Source: Pseudomonas sp. S35
Lineage (GTDB): Bacteria > Pseudomonadota > Gammaproteobacteria > Pseudomonadales > Pseudomonadaceae
NCBI RefSeq assembly: GCF_009866765.1
Contig: NZ_CP019431.1
Span: 372,001-436,000, forward strand
Direction: 5' to 3'
DNA: 64,000 nt
The notes beneath the pieces are model-generated. The model was not told where the DNA came from. It saw only the letters and a program-made list of their open reading frames with translations, and searched no databases. The translations under genes were made by a program, and so were the position numbers. This document shows, piece after piece, positions 1 to 7,700 of the stretch (within the stretch, counting starts at the first letter, position 1; each line of letters opens with the position of its first letter).

Positions 1-24
1 GCATCTTCTAAACACTGAAGATCC

Positions 25-56
25 AATGTGGGAGGGGGCAAGCCCCCTCCCACATT
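25..56. repeat. REP-type palindrome (GTGGGAGGGGGC class)
   Basis: Two 15-base arms (25-39 and 42-56) are perfect inverted copies with a 2-base spacer; the core reads GTGGGAGGGGGC. It sits 20 bases beyond the gpmI stop codon and may act as its 3' mRNA hairpin. The same core recurs about ten times in this window, always between genes. It matches the REP families known in fluorescens-group genomes. Confidence 0.85.
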
Positions 57-76
57 GTTTCGCGGCGTTTTTTAGA

Positions 77-1603
77 TCAAACCAGGATTGAAGTGCCAGT
101 CATCTCTACAGGCTTTTCCAACCCCATCAGCATCAACATGGTCGGCGCCACATCTGCCAGCACCCCGCCGTCACGCACTTTGAAATCGCGCTTGCCGACA
201 TAGATGAACGGCACCGGCTCGGTGGTGTGGGCGGTGTGGGCCTGGCCGGTGGATTCGTCGGACATCTGTTCGCAGTTGCCGTGGTCGGCGGTGATCAGCG
301 CTTCGCCGCCGACTTTTTCCAGGGCCTCGGCGATGCGGCCGACGCACAGGTCCAGGCATTCCACCGCCTTGGTTGCGGCTTCCAGGTTGCCGCTGTGGCC
401 AACCATGTCGCCGTTGGCGTAGTTGACCACGATCACGTCGTAACGCTGGTGCTCGATGGCGTCGACGATCTTGTCGGTGACTTCTGGCGCGCTCATTTCC
501 GGCTGCAGGTCGTAGGTGGCGACTTTTGGCGACGGGATCAGGATGCGCTCTTCACCGGGGAACGGCTCTTCACGGCCGCCGGAGAAGAAGAAGGTCACGT
601 GGGCGTACTTTTCGGTTTCGGCGATACGCAGCTGCGTCTTGCCGTTTTTCGCCAGGTAATCGCCCAGCACGTTGTCCAGGCTGCCCGGTGCAAACGCAGC
701 TGGCGCGGGGATGCTGGCGGCGTACTGGGTCAGGCCGACGTAGTGCACCTTTGGCTGGCGGGCGCGTTCGAACTCGCTGAAGCCGTCTTCGACAAACACG
801 CGGCTCAGTTCGCGGGCGCGGTCGGCGCGGAAGTTCATGAACACCACGGCGTCGCCGTCTTCGACTTTGACCGGCTCGCCGATGGTGGTGGCTTTGACGA
901 ATTCATCGCTCTCGCCACGGGCGTAGGCGGCTTCCAGGCCTTGCTGGGCGCTGGCGGCGTTGAATTCGGCCTGGCCATCGACAATCAGGTTGTAGGCCTG
1001 GGACACGCGGTCCCAGCGATTGTCGCGGTCCATGGCGAAGTAACGGCCGACGATGCTGGCGATGCGGCCCTTGCCCAAGGCGGCGAAGGTGGCGTCGAGC
1101 AGTTCGATGGACGATTGCGCGCTTTTCGGCGGGGTGTCGCGACCGTCGAGGAAGGCGTGCAGGTAGATCTTGTCGGCGCCGCGCTTGAAGGCCAGCTCGG
1201 CCATGGCCACCAGATGGTCCTGGTGGCTGTGCACGCCGCCGTCCGAGAGCAGGCCCATGAAGTGCACGGCCTTGCCGGCGGCCACTGCTTTATCGACCGC
1301 GGCGCAGATGGTCGGGTTCTCGAAGAACTCGCCGTCGCGGATCGCTTTGGTCACGCGGGTGAAGTCTTGATAGACCACTCGTCCGGCGCCGAGATTCATG
1401 TGGCCGACTTCCGAGTTGCCCATTTGGCCGTCGGGCAGGCCCACGTCCATGCCCGAGCCGGAGATCAAACCGTTGGGAACGGTGGCCGTCAGGCGGTCCA
1501 GCACGGGCTTCTTGGCCGCGTAGACCGCGTTGTCGTGGTGGCTTTCACTGTGTCCAAAGCCATCGAGAATTATCAGGACCAAAGGTTTAGGCGTGGTAGT
1601 CAT
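77..1603 (-). CDS. gpmI: 2,3-bisphosphoglycerate-independent phosphoglycerate mutase
   Basis: This 508-residue cytoplasmic enzyme interconverts 3- and 2-phosphoglycerate in glycolysis and gluconeogenesis and needs manganese. The alkaline-phosphatase-like fold is recognisable from the N-terminal metal motif [12 protein letters not shown], the following [14 protein letters not shown] segment holding the phosphoserine residue, and the C-terminal metal-binding [11 protein letters not shown] and HTTEPVPFI. Length is normal for the family. The frame is open 26 codons further upstream, but the ATG at 1603 follows a purine-rich GAGAGGAT ribosome site and begins the conserved sequence ([10 protein letters not shown]), so I start there. 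It is transcribed away from the rhodanese gene at 1755. From memory the same order is found in P. aeruginosa. Confidence 0.97.
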   Translation of the reverse strand: MTTTPKPLVLIILDGFGHSESHHDNAVYAAKKPVLDRLTATVPNGLISGSGMDVGLPDGQMGNSEVGHMNLGAGRVVYQDFTRVTKAIRDGEFFENPTICAAVDKAVAAGKAVHFMGLLSDGGVHSHQDHLVAMAELAFKRGADKIYLHAFLDGRDTPPKSAQSSIELLDATFAALGKGRIASIVGRYFAMDRDNRWDRVSQAYNLIVDGQAEFNAASAQQGLEAAYARGESDEFVKATTIGEPVKVEDGDAVVFMNFRADRARELSRVFVEDGFSEFERARQPKVHYVGLTQYAASIPAPAAFAPGSLDNVLGDYLAKNGKTQLRIAETEKYAHVTFFFSGGREEPFPGEERILIPSPKVATYDLQPEMSAPEVTDKIVDAIEHQRYDVIVVNYANGDMVGHSGNLEAATKAVECLDLCVGRIAEALEKVGGEALITADHGNCEQMSDESTGQAHTAHTTEPVPFIYVGKRDFKVRDGGVLADVAPTMLMLMGLEKPVEMTGTSILV

Positions 1604-1754
1604 AGATCCTCTCGCGGCGGTAATAAAGGAAGGCAATTGAAAAGGGAGTGGCAGTTTAAAGCGAAGTTCCGACCACGTCACCGCTTTACGGGGGTTGGCC
1701 GCCCCTGACGGCTGTGTATACTTACCGCCATTTTAACGCCCTGGAACCTCCTTG

Positions 1755-2168
1755 ATGGTTGATCACCTGATTGCATTTGCCACTGCCCACTATCTGCTCG
1801 TGGGTGCCTTCGTCATCCTGCTGGCGCTGCTGATCGCTCACGAATTGAGCCGTGGTGGCCGCAGCCTGAGCACGGCGGAGCTGACCGCGCTGGTCAATAA
1901 GGACGAGGCCATTGTGGTGGACATCCGCCCAGCCAAGGACTTCGCCAGCGGCCATATCGTCGGTGCCTTGAACATCCCACAGGACAAGCTGATCGCACGC
2001 CTGGCCGAGCTGGAAAAGCACAAGGCCAAGACCATCATCCTGGTCGACGCCCAAGGCCAGCACGCCGGCACCCACGCCCGCGAAATGCTCAAGACCGGTT
2101 TCACCGCCGCCAAGCTGTCCGGTGGCATCAGCAGCTGGCGCGCCGATAACCTGCCGCTGGTGAAGTGA
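1755..2168 (+). CDS. Membrane-anchored rhodanese-like protein without the catalytic cysteine
   Basis: A 137-residue protein with one N-terminal membrane segment (about residues 10-30) followed by a single rhodanese domain (VVDIRPAKDFASGHIVGALNIP, about residues 55-76). Rhodaneses normally carry Cys at the start of the active loop (C-x-x-G-x-R/A); here the loop reads VDAQGQHAGTHAR with Asp where the Cys should be, so sulfur transfer by the usual route is unlikely. A TTG lies one codon upstream, but the ATG at 1755 is the simpler start. The gene stops 1 base before grxC, so the two are probably translated as a unit, with secB next. Its role is unknown; a scaffold or binding function fits the missing Cys. 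Confidence 0.85.
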   Translation: MVDHLIAFATAHYLLVGAFVILLALLIAHELSRGGRSLSTAELTALVNKDEAIVVDIRPAKDFASGHIVGALNIPQDKLIARLAELEKHKAKTIILVDAQGQHAGTHAREMLKTGFTAAKLSGGISSWRADNLPLVK

Positions 2169-2169
2169 T

Positions 2170-2424
2170 ATGAGCCAGGTTGTCGTCTATTCCAGCGATT
2201 ATTGCCCTTACTGCATGCGGGCCAAGGCCCTGCTGGAGAAGAAGGGCGTTGCCTTCGAAGAGATCAAGGTCGACGGCAAGCCCCAGGTGCGCGCCGACAT
2301 GGCCCAGAAGGCGGGACGCACGTCCGTGCCGCAGATCTGGATCGGCGCCAGGCACATCGGTGGTTGCGACGACCTGTTTGCCCTGGAGCGCGCCGGTAAA
2401 CTCGATGCGCTGCTGCTCGTCTGA
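2170..2424 (+). CDS. grxC: Glutaredoxin 3 (GrxC)
   Basis: An 84-residue thioredoxin-fold protein that reduces disulfides and glutathione mixed disulfides at the expense of glutathione. The dithiol active site CPYC is at residues 12-15 after a short beta strand (VVVYSSDY). The cis-proline segment TSVPQIWI and the glutathione-binding GGCDDLFALE follow at the usual places. Length is typical for GrxC. The start lies 1 base after the stop of the rhodanese-like gene without a strong ribosome site of its own, suggesting translational coupling; secB follows after 42 bases. Confidence 0.96.
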   Translation: MSQVVVYSSDYCPYCMRAKALLEKKGVAFEEIKVDGKPQVRADMAQKAGRTSVPQIWIGARHIGGCDDLFALERAGKLDALLLV

Positions 2425-2466
2425 CTCCTAAACCCTAAAAGACCCCAAGATCAAGAAGGATCTGCG

Positions 2467-2946
2467 ATGACTGACCAACAGAACACCGAAGCAGCAGAAG
2501 CTCAAGGCCCACAGTTCTCGCTGCAGCGGATCTACGTGCGTGACCTGTCGTTCGAAGCGCCGAAAAGCCCGGCCATCTTCCGCCAGGAATGGACCCCAAG
2601 CGTTGCGCTGGACCTGAACACTCGTCAAAAAGCACTGGAAGGCGACTTCCACGAAGTCGTGCTGACCCTGTCGGTCACCGTCAAGAACGGCGAAGAAGTA
2701 GCCTTCATCGCTGAAGTGCAACAAGCCGGTATCTTCCTGATCCAGGGCCTGGACGAAGCGTCCATGAGCCACACCCTGGGCGCGTTCTGCCCGAACATCC
2801 TTTTCCCGTATGCCCGTGAGACCCTGGACAGCCTGGTCACCCGTGGCTCGTTCCCGGCGCTGATGCTGGCACCGGTGAACTTCGATGCCCTGTACGCTCA
2901 AGAGCTGCAGCGCATGCAGTCGGAAGGCGCCCCGACGGTTCAATAA
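2467..2946 (+). CDS. secB: Protein-export chaperone SecB
   Basis: A 159-residue cytoplasmic export chaperone that works as a tetramer, holding preproteins unfolded and passing them to SecA. The core is recognisable from [19 protein letters not shown], the [11 protein letters not shown] strand and the conserved C-terminal half with [15 protein letters not shown] and [15 protein letters not shown]. The acidic polar N-terminus ([12 protein letters not shown]) is usual. An AAGAAGGA ribosome site precedes the ATG. It is last in the rhodanese-grxC-secB group; a REP palindrome follows the stop and separates it from trmL, which runs in the opposite direction. Confidence 0.97.
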   Translation: MTDQQNTEAAEAQGPQFSLQRIYVRDLSFEAPKSPAIFRQEWTPSVALDLNTRQKALEGDFHEVVLTLSVTVKNGEEVAFIAEVQQAGIFLIQGLDEASMSHTLGAFCPNILFPYARETLDSLVTRGSFPALMLAPVNFDALYAQELQRMQSEGAPTVQ

Positions 2947-2961
2947 GTCGATGCGGTAAAC

Positions 2962-2994
2962 AATGTGGGAGGGGGGCAAGCCCCCTCCCACATT
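2962..2994. repeat. REP-type palindrome between convergent secB and trmL
   Basis: An AATGTGGGAGGGGGGC arm is followed by its inverted copy, with one extra G in the left arm. It occupies most of the 59-base gap between the convergent stops of secB and trmL and could serve as a two-way transcript end, although neither side has a clear T-tract. Confidence 0.8.
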
Positions 2995-3005
2995 TGTTAT
3001 GTGTG

Positions 3006-3461
3006 TTACTTGAAGCCGAGTTGGCGCCAGCCTTCGTACACGGCGACGGCCACGGTGTTGGACAGGTTCAGGCTGCGGCAGCCCTCGCGCATCGGCAGGC
3101 GCAGGCGATGGCCATCGGGCAGGGCGTCGAGCACTTCGGCGGGCAGCCCACGGCTCTCCGGGCCGAACAGGAAGGCATCACCCTCGGCAAAGCTGGCATC
3201 ATGGAATGGCCGCGAACCCTTGGTGGTGAACGCGAACAAGCGCGGATGCCCCAGGCTTTCCAGGCAGCTGGCCAAGTCGGCGTGGCGCTGGAGTGTGGCG
3301 TACTCGTGGTAGTCCAGCCCGGCACGGCGCAGGCGCTTGTCGTCCATGTCAAAGCCCAGGGGCTCGATCAAATGCAGGTGGCATCCACTGTTGGCGCACA
3401 GCCTGATAACGTTGCCGGTATTCGGCGGAATTTCTGGTTGAAAAAGGATGACGTGAAACAT
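3006..3461 (-). CDS. trmL: tRNA (cytidine(34)-2'-O)-methyltransferase
   Basis: A 151-residue SPOUT-class methyltransferase that methylates the 2'-OH of the wobble base (Cm34 or cmnm5Um34) of tRNA-Leu isoacceptors using S-adenosylmethionine. Family marks are PEIPPNTGNVIRLCANSG near the N-terminus, LFGPESRGLP in the middle, and the knotted cofactor-binding end SLNLSNTVAVAVYEGWRQLG. Length is normal. The frame is open upstream to 3785, but that extension lies antisense to the next gene and the family starts at MFHVILFQPEI, so the ATG at 3461 is used. Its start codon overlaps that of the divergent gene at 3460 in the palindrome CATG. Confidence 0.95.
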   Translation of the reverse strand: MFHVILFQPEIPPNTGNVIRLCANSGCHLHLIEPLGFDMDDKRLRRAGLDYHEYATLQRHADLASCLESLGHPRLFAFTTKGSRPFHDASFAEGDAFLFGPESRGLPAEVLDALPDGHRLRLPMREGCRSLNLSNTVAVAVYEGWRQLGFK

Positions 3462-3900
3462 GCACGGCTCCGAAGGCAAAGATGCGTTGCATTCTACCCC
3501 TGAAGAAGACCCAAGACCGAAGCTATTGCCGAAGGTCATGGGCTCGCTGGCGATTGTCGGCTTGATGGTGGGCCTGATGATCGGCCGCCTGACCACTGCG
3601 GACCCGGTGGAACTGCAACAGATAGAGACGACCAAGGACGGCGTGGTGGTGTGGTTCAACAGCGAACCCAAGCTGCACGGCGAGCATATCGACGGCACCG
3701 TGGCGTTGCTGTTTGATGCCCAAGGCAAGGCCGCCACCGGGCAACTTAAAGTCAACGACAAGGACGTGAACTGGCGCGTGCGCAAGACCGATGGCGGCCT
3801 GCTGCTGAACCTGGTGGCGGCTCGGCCGTTGCGCGGGGAGTGGAAGGGGGAGGAGGTCGATGACCGCTGGCGTTTGGAGATCCATCTCCAGGAGCAATAA
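3460..3900 (+). CDS. Conserved hypothetical protein with one membrane segment
   Basis: A 146-residue protein of unknown function. A polar N-terminus of about 27 residues is followed by one hydrophobic segment (GSLAIVGLMVGLMIGRL, about residues 28-44) and a soluble domain of mixed beta character ending in WRLEIHLQEQ. It therefore looks anchored in the inner membrane with the C-terminus in the periplasm. From memory, a gene of this kind lies between trmL and ntrC in other pseudomonads. Its ATG shares the bases CATG with the divergent trmL start, so neither gene can have a leader that avoids the other's coding sequence. The first of three hairpin repeats begins at its stop codon. Confidence 0.75.
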   Translation: MHGSEGKDALHSTPEEDPRPKLLPKVMGSLAIVGLMVGLMIGRLTTADPVELQQIETTKDGVVVWFNSEPKLHGEHIDGTVALLFDAQGKAATGQLKVNDKDVNWRVRKTDGGLLLNLVAARPLRGEWKGEEVDDRWRLEIHLQEQ

Positions 3901-4098
3901 AAGAGGGAGTTCCCGGCCTGCCTGTACCAGGGCTCCCAAAACGGGGTGAAGCCGTCAAGGCTTCCGTGTTAAAGAGGGAATCCCCGGCCTGCCTGTACCG
4001 AGGTTCCCCAAAGCGGTGTGGAGCGCGACGCGGTTCGCATCAAGCACCCCGGGTGTAAAGAGGGGATTCTCGGCCTGCCTGTACCAAGGTCCCCGAAA
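3900..4098. repeat. Three copies of a 42-base hairpin repeat
   Basis: Copies lie at 3900-3941, 3971-4012 and 4057-4098, spaced 71 and 86 bases apart. Each shares GGCCTGCCTGTACC and can fold on itself: a purine-rich GGGA-type left arm pairs with a TCCC-type right arm (for example GGGAA with TTCCC in copy 2). Arms vary while partly keeping pairing. On the minus strand each hairpin is followed by TCTTT. They do not belong to the REP class seen elsewhere in the window and there is no convincing coding frame. Function is unknown. Confidence 0.75.
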
Positions 4099-4174
4099 CT
4101 GGGTTGTACAAGGGTTATTGCAGGGCGCGTGCCAGACTCGCCAAACTGTGCCAAATAATTTCATCAGAAAGCGC

Positions 4175-4207
4175 AAAGCCCCGGAATACGGGGCTTTGGT
4201 GTTTTCG
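4175..4207 (+). terminator. Intrinsic terminator-like hairpin
   Basis: A perfect 9-base stem (AAAGCCCCG / CGGGGCTTT) with a 5-base loop is followed by GGTGTTTTC. It lies downstream of the gene ending at 3900 and of the three-copy repeat, so it would end that transcript. The region 4208-4333 between it and the next REP holds no gene that I can see. Confidence 0.6.
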
Positions 4208-4333
4208 GGATTTGGATTTTTTTCAGCAGCGCTGAGGTTTCAGGTGTTGGATCCATGCCCGATGCCGGTTCCTGGTGCATTGAAGCGGTGCACGGTCTGA
4301 AGCCTGGTGGAGAACCAAAACTATAGGAGATCC

Positions 4334-4367
4334 AAATGTGGGAGGGGGCTTGCCCCCTCCCACGTTT
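4334..4367. repeat. REP-type palindrome downstream of ntrC
   Basis: AAATGTGGGAGGGGGC is followed by a near-perfect inverted copy across a 2-base centre. It lies 20 bases past the ntrC stop codon and may be the 3' end hairpin of the ntrBC message. Confidence 0.8.
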
Positions 4368-4387
4368 GAGTCGCAGTGGATTTGAGA

Positions 4388-5824
4388 TCAGGCGTCGTCG
4401 CCCTCGTCATCATCCCCACCATCGACCTTCATGCCCAACTCCTTGATCTTGCGCGTCAGGGTATTACGGCCCCAACCCAGCAACACGGCAGCATCGCGGC
4501 GGCGGCCGGCGGTGTGCTTCAAGGCGGTTTCGATCATGATCCGCTCGAACGCCGGTACGGCGCTGTCCAGCAGGTTCGACTGGCCACGCGCCAGCGCCTG
4601 GTCGGCCCATTGGCGTAGCGCCTGCTCCCAGTTGGTCACTGGTGCCGAGTCCTGTGGCAGGCTCAACAGCTCCGGCGGCAGGTCGCTGATGTGCACTTCG
4701 CGCCCGGACGCCATCACGGTGATCCAGCGGCAGGTGTTCTCCAACTGGCGCACGTTGCCGGGCCACGGCAGGTTCTTCAGGTATTCCTCGGTCTCGCTTT
4801 TGAGCAGCTTCGGCTCGACGGCCAGCTCCTGGGCGGCGCGGCTGAGGAAGTGGCGGGCGAGGGTCGGGATGTCTTCGCGGCGGTCCGACATGCGCGGGAT
4901 ATGGATGCGGATCACATTGAGGCGGTGGAACAAGTCCTCACGGAACTTGCCCGCGTGCACCAGGGTTTCGAGGTTCTGGTGGGTCGCGGCGATGATGCGC
5001 ACATCGACCTTGACCGGCGTGTGACCGCCGACGCGGTAGAACTCGCCGTCCGCCAGCACGCGCAGCAGGCGGGTCTGGGTGTCGGCTGGCATGTCGCCGA
5101 TTTCATCGAGGAACAACGTACCGCCGTCCGCCTGTTCAAAGCGGCCGCGACGCAGGTTGGCCGCGCCGGTGAACGCGCCTTTCTCATGGCCGAACAGCTC
5201 GGACTCCATCAAGTCCTTGGGGATCGCTGCCATGTTCAACGCGATAAACGGCGACGCCGCCCGTGGGCTGTGGCGGTGCAGGGCGTGGGCCACCAGCTCT
5301 TTACCGGTACCCGATTCGCCGTTGATCAGCACGGTGATGTTGGAGTGGCTCAAGCGTCCGATGGCGCGAAACACTTCCTGCATCGCCGGCGCTTCACCGA
5401 TGATTTCCGGGGTGCGAGTCAGGGTGGGTGGGGCTTCCTGGTTTTGCTGTTCCTGGGCGTGCTGGTTGGCGCGCTTGACCAGTGCCACGGCCTCGTCCAC
5501 GTCGAACGGCTTGGGCAGGTATTCAAAGGCGCCGCCCTGGTAGGACGCGACAGCGCTGTCCAGGTCCGAGTGCGCAGTCATGATGATCACCGGCAGGCGC
5601 GGGTGCTGCTCGCGGATACGCGCCAGCAGGTCCAGGCCACTGGCGCCGGGCATGCGGATGTCGGAGATGATCACGTCGGGCTGCTGGCGCGCGAGGCGGC
5701 TCATCACCCCGTCGGCGCTGTCGAAGCTCTGGGTGGTCATGCCTTCCTGTTGCAAGGCTTTCTCGAGGACCCAGCGGATAGAACGGTCGTCATCGACGAT
5801 CCAGACAGTTTCACTACGGCTCAT
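4388..5824 (-). CDS. ntrC: Nitrogen regulation response regulator NtrC (sigma-54 activator)
   Basis: A 478-residue activator of sigma-54 promoters under nitrogen limitation. Order of domains: receiver (about 1-125) with acidic pocket DDD at 11-13 and phospho-acceptor Asp55 (ISDIRMPG); AAA+ domain (about 140-370) with Walker A GESGTGKE, the sigma-54-contacting GAFTGA loop and Walker B GGTLFLDEIGD; and a C-terminal Fis-type helix-turn-helix (DAAVLLGWGRNTLTRKIKELGM). Length is typical for NtrC/GlnG. The start overlaps the end of ntrB by 4 bases. NtrC-type sites of the GCAC-N5-GTGC kind are visible upstream of ntrB and glnA in this window. Confidence 0.97.
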   Translation of the reverse strand: MSRSETVWIVDDDRSIRWVLEKALQQEGMTTQSFDSADGVMSRLARQQPDVIISDIRMPGASGLDLLARIREQHPRLPVIIMTAHSDLDSAVASYQGGAFEYLPKPFDVDEAVALVKRANQHAQEQQNQEAPPTLTRTPEIIGEAPAMQEVFRAIGRLSHSNITVLINGESGTGKELVAHALHRHSPRAASPFIALNMAAIPKDLMESELFGHEKGAFTGAANLRRGRFEQADGGTLFLDEIGDMPADTQTRLLRVLADGEFYRVGGHTPVKVDVRIIAATHQNLETLVHAGKFREDLFHRLNVIRIHIPRMSDRREDIPTLARHFLSRAAQELAVEPKLLKSETEEYLKNLPWPGNVRQLENTCRWITVMASGREVHISDLPPELLSLPQDSAPVTNWEQALRQWADQALARGQSNLLDSAVPAFERIMIETALKHTAGRRRDAAVLLGWGRNTLTRKIKELGMKVDGGDDDEGDDA

Positions 5825-6906
5825 GTCGATGGGGCTCCTTGTTCCAGTGGCAGAAAGATCGAGAACGTGGTGTGGCCAGGATGGCTCTCACATTCGATCA
5901 AGCCCTGATGCTGGCTGATGATGTTCTGGGTAATGGCCAGGCCCAGCCCGGTACCGTCCGGGCGGCCGCTGACCATGGGAAAGAAAATGGTTTCCTGAAG
6001 TTCCACAGGAATGCCCGGGCCGTTGTCGATGATCTCGACCTTGGTCACCAGGCGATGGCGCACGTGGCCGATGGTGAACTGGCGCAGGGCGCGGGTGCGC
6101 AGGCTGATGCGGCCCAGGCGCAGCTCGTTCTGGCTGCTGATGGCCTGCATGGCGTTGCGCACGATATTGAGCACCGCCTGGATCATCTGCTCGCGGTCGA
6201 TCAACACGTCGGGAATGCTTGGGTCGTAGTCGCGCACCAAGGTGATGCAGCCCTGGCTTTCGGCCTCGACCAGATGGCACACGCGCTCCAGCACCTCGTG
6301 CACGTTGGTCATCGCCAGGGACGGCAGCTTGTTGGAGCCCAGCATGCGGTCCACCAGGTTACGCAGGCGGTCGGCCTCTTCGATGATGACGTTGGTGTAG
6401 TCCTTGAGGTGTTCCTCCGGCAGTTCACGGGCCAGCAACTGTGCGGCGCCACGGATGCCGCCCAATGGGTTCTTGATCTCATGGGCCAGGCCGCGGACCA
6501 GCATCTTGCTGGTTTCCTGCTTGGACAGCTGCGCTTCTTCCTTGGTGATGCGCAGCAAGCGGTCACGGGGGTGCACTTCGAGCAGCAGCAGGGTGGCGCC
6601 GTTGCTCAGGATTGGGGTTACGGCGTAGTCGACGGTCAGCGTCTGGCCGGTGAGGGCGGTGAGCATCGCCTCGCGCTTGGTGAACGGGTGCGCCTGCTCC
6701 ACCGCCTGGCGCAACGAGCTCAAGGCCTCGGCCGACTCGGTGAACAGCTCGCTGATGAACTGCCCATGGCTGCGCTGGCCGCTGATGGCCAGGAGCATCT
6801 CCGCCGCCGGGTTCATGTACTCAAGACGCAAGTCGTCATTGAGCAGGATGGTCGCGGTGGTCAGGTTGTCGAGTAGCAAACGGTGCAGTGCATCGCTGAT
6901 GGTCAT
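5821..6906 (-). CDS. ntrB: Nitrogen regulation sensor kinase NtrB
   Basis: A 361-residue soluble histidine kinase/phosphatase that phosphorylates NtrC when PII signals nitrogen limitation. It has an N-terminal PAS domain (about 1-110), a dimerisation/phospho-acceptor domain with H142 in GLAHEIKNPLGG, and a C-terminal ATPase domain with the N box IVRNAMQAI, G1 box DNGPGIP and G2 box GRPDGTGLGLAI. No membrane segment is present, as usual for NtrB. AGAGG precedes the ATG. It is translationally coupled to ntrC. The upstream 291 bases hold an NtrC-like dyad and a weak sigma-54-type element, so the pair may control its own synthesis. Confidence 0.97.
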   Translation of the reverse strand: MTISDALHRLLLDNLTTATILLNDDLRLEYMNPAAEMLLAISGQRSHGQFISELFTESAEALSSLRQAVEQAHPFTKREAMLTALTGQTLTVDYAVTPILSNGATLLLLEVHPRDRLLRITKEEAQLSKQETSKMLVRGLAHEIKNPLGGIRGAAQLLARELPEEHLKDYTNVIIEEADRLRNLVDRMLGSNKLPSLAMTNVHEVLERVCHLVEAESQGCITLVRDYDPSIPDVLIDREQMIQAVLNIVRNAMQAISSQNELRLGRISLRTRALRQFTIGHVRHRLVTKVEIIDNGPGIPVELQETIFFPMVSGRPDGTGLGLAITQNIISQHQGLIECESHPGHTTFSIFLPLEQGAPST

Positions 6907-6962
6907 CAGGACCTCTTTTGGAGCAAGGCGCGGGCTTGAGGCACACGCTGATACAAGGAAAA

Positions 6963-6979
6963 TGCAAAAACCAAACCAA
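6963..6979 (-). promoter_or_regulatory. Possible sigma-54 promoter of ntrBC
   Basis: On the minus strand the sequence reads TTGGTTTGGTTTTTGCA, which gives GG-N10-GC spacing and a good -12 half (TTTGCA), but the -24 half has TTT where CAC is preferred. A transcript would start near 6952, about 45 bases before the ntrB ATG. The match is moderate and is supported mainly by the NtrC-like site further upstream. Confidence 0.4.
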
Positions 6980-7106
6980 GGCTCCGAAAAGAAGCGTTAA
7001 AGCCCTGAAATGGGGGTTATAGGCGCGAAACTGTGGCGTTCTGCCAGCTTGCTCGGGAAGTTTCGAACCAAAATGGGCTGGCCAGGTGGGAAGGGTGCAG
7101 CCTATC

Positions 7107-7121
7107 GCACCAATATAGTGC
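7107..7121. promoter_or_regulatory. NtrC-type binding site upstream of ntrBC
   Basis: GCACCAATATAGTGC fits the enteric NtrC consensus GCACY-N5-RGTGC in all ten specified bases. It lies about 200 bases before the ntrB start and about 130 bases upstream of the candidate sigma-54 element, a normal enhancer distance. Confidence 0.55.
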
Positions 7122-7154
7122 GGTTTTATCAAGGTTGTTCAGGAAGTGGCGAGT

Positions 7155-7186
7155 GGATCGTTTTCAGGGCGGGTTGAAAACGATCC
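7155..7186. terminator. Perfect 12-base inverted repeat after the cupin gene
   Basis: GGATCGTTTTCA at 7155-7166 is repeated inverted at 7175-7186 around an 8-base loop. It lies 12 bases past the stop of the cupin lipoprotein gene, so a transcript-end role is likely, but there is no T-tract. Confidence 0.5.
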
Positions 7187-7197
7187 GGGGTGGGGGG

Positions 7198-7623
7198 TCA
7201 GTGTTGTTCAGAAAGTGGCATGCCCGCACGGCCCGCGTAAAAGACCAGCAGCTCGACCGGGGTGTTGCCGGTAATACCACGATGCTCAATGCCTACCATC
7301 TCGGCCAGGGTTTGCCCTTGCCTCAAGGTGCGCGTCAGTCCGCCCTTACGGGTTTCAACGGTCAGCTCTCCCGAAACGATGTAGGCGGCATTCGGCATTG
7401 GGTGAGTGTGCCAGGGCAATTGCGTGTGCGCAGGGATCTTGAGGCGTATGAGCGTCAGTTGCGGCGGACCTTTTGGGTAGGCTTTGTAAGGTGTGCCATC
7501 CCATGACGCGCTGCGTTCAAGCAACACCTCTTTTTCGATGTGTGCGGCGTTCTTTGGGTGGATGCCGCAGCCAAGCAACGACAAACCCAGCGCTGCTGTA
7601 ATCAAGCACTTGAGGGCGATCAT
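7198..7623 (-). CDS. Cupin-domain lipoprotein
   Basis: A 141-residue predicted lipoprotein. Its hydrophobic signal ends in the lipobox LLGC (Cys19), and the rest is a single cupin barrel with a likely metal site: HTQLPWHTHPMPNAAYIVSGELTV holds the His cluster and the Gly of the first cupin motif, and GIEHRGITG the later His of the second motif. No substrate can be inferred. It is transcribed in the same direction as ntrBC and the chorismate mutase gene but is separated from both by non-coding DNA, so it is probably its own unit. Confidence 0.75.
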   Translation of the reverse strand: MIALKCLITAALGLSLLGCGIHPKNAAHIEKEVLLERSASWDGTPYKAYPKGPPQLTLIRLKIPAHTQLPWHTHPMPNAAYIVSGELTVETRKGGLTRTLRQGQTLAEMVGIEHRGITGNTPVELLVFYAGRAGMPLSEQH

Positions 7624-7700
7624 GGTTCCATCCTGTCCGATAAATGAACAGTCAGGCTATGGCCACCGGCCTCGGTGAAGATGCAGGACAGGTCCTCAAA

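Noticed and set aside
227..1708. Long plus-strand open frame of 493 codons opposite gpmI
   Set aside because: It is antisense to a clear enzyme gene; high third-position GC removes stops from opposite frames. The translation has no recognisable motifs.
3900..4098. Three-copy repeat as a tRNA cluster or CRISPR array
   Set aside because: No anticodon arm, T-loop or CCA-like end is present; copies are only partly conserved and spacers are unequal with internal pairing in the repeat, unlike CRISPR.
4136..4156. Minus-strand TTGGCACAG-type sequence resembling a sigma-54 promoter
   Set aside because: The -24 half is perfect, but the distance between GG and GC is 9 rather than 10 bases, and no gene starts downstream on that strand.
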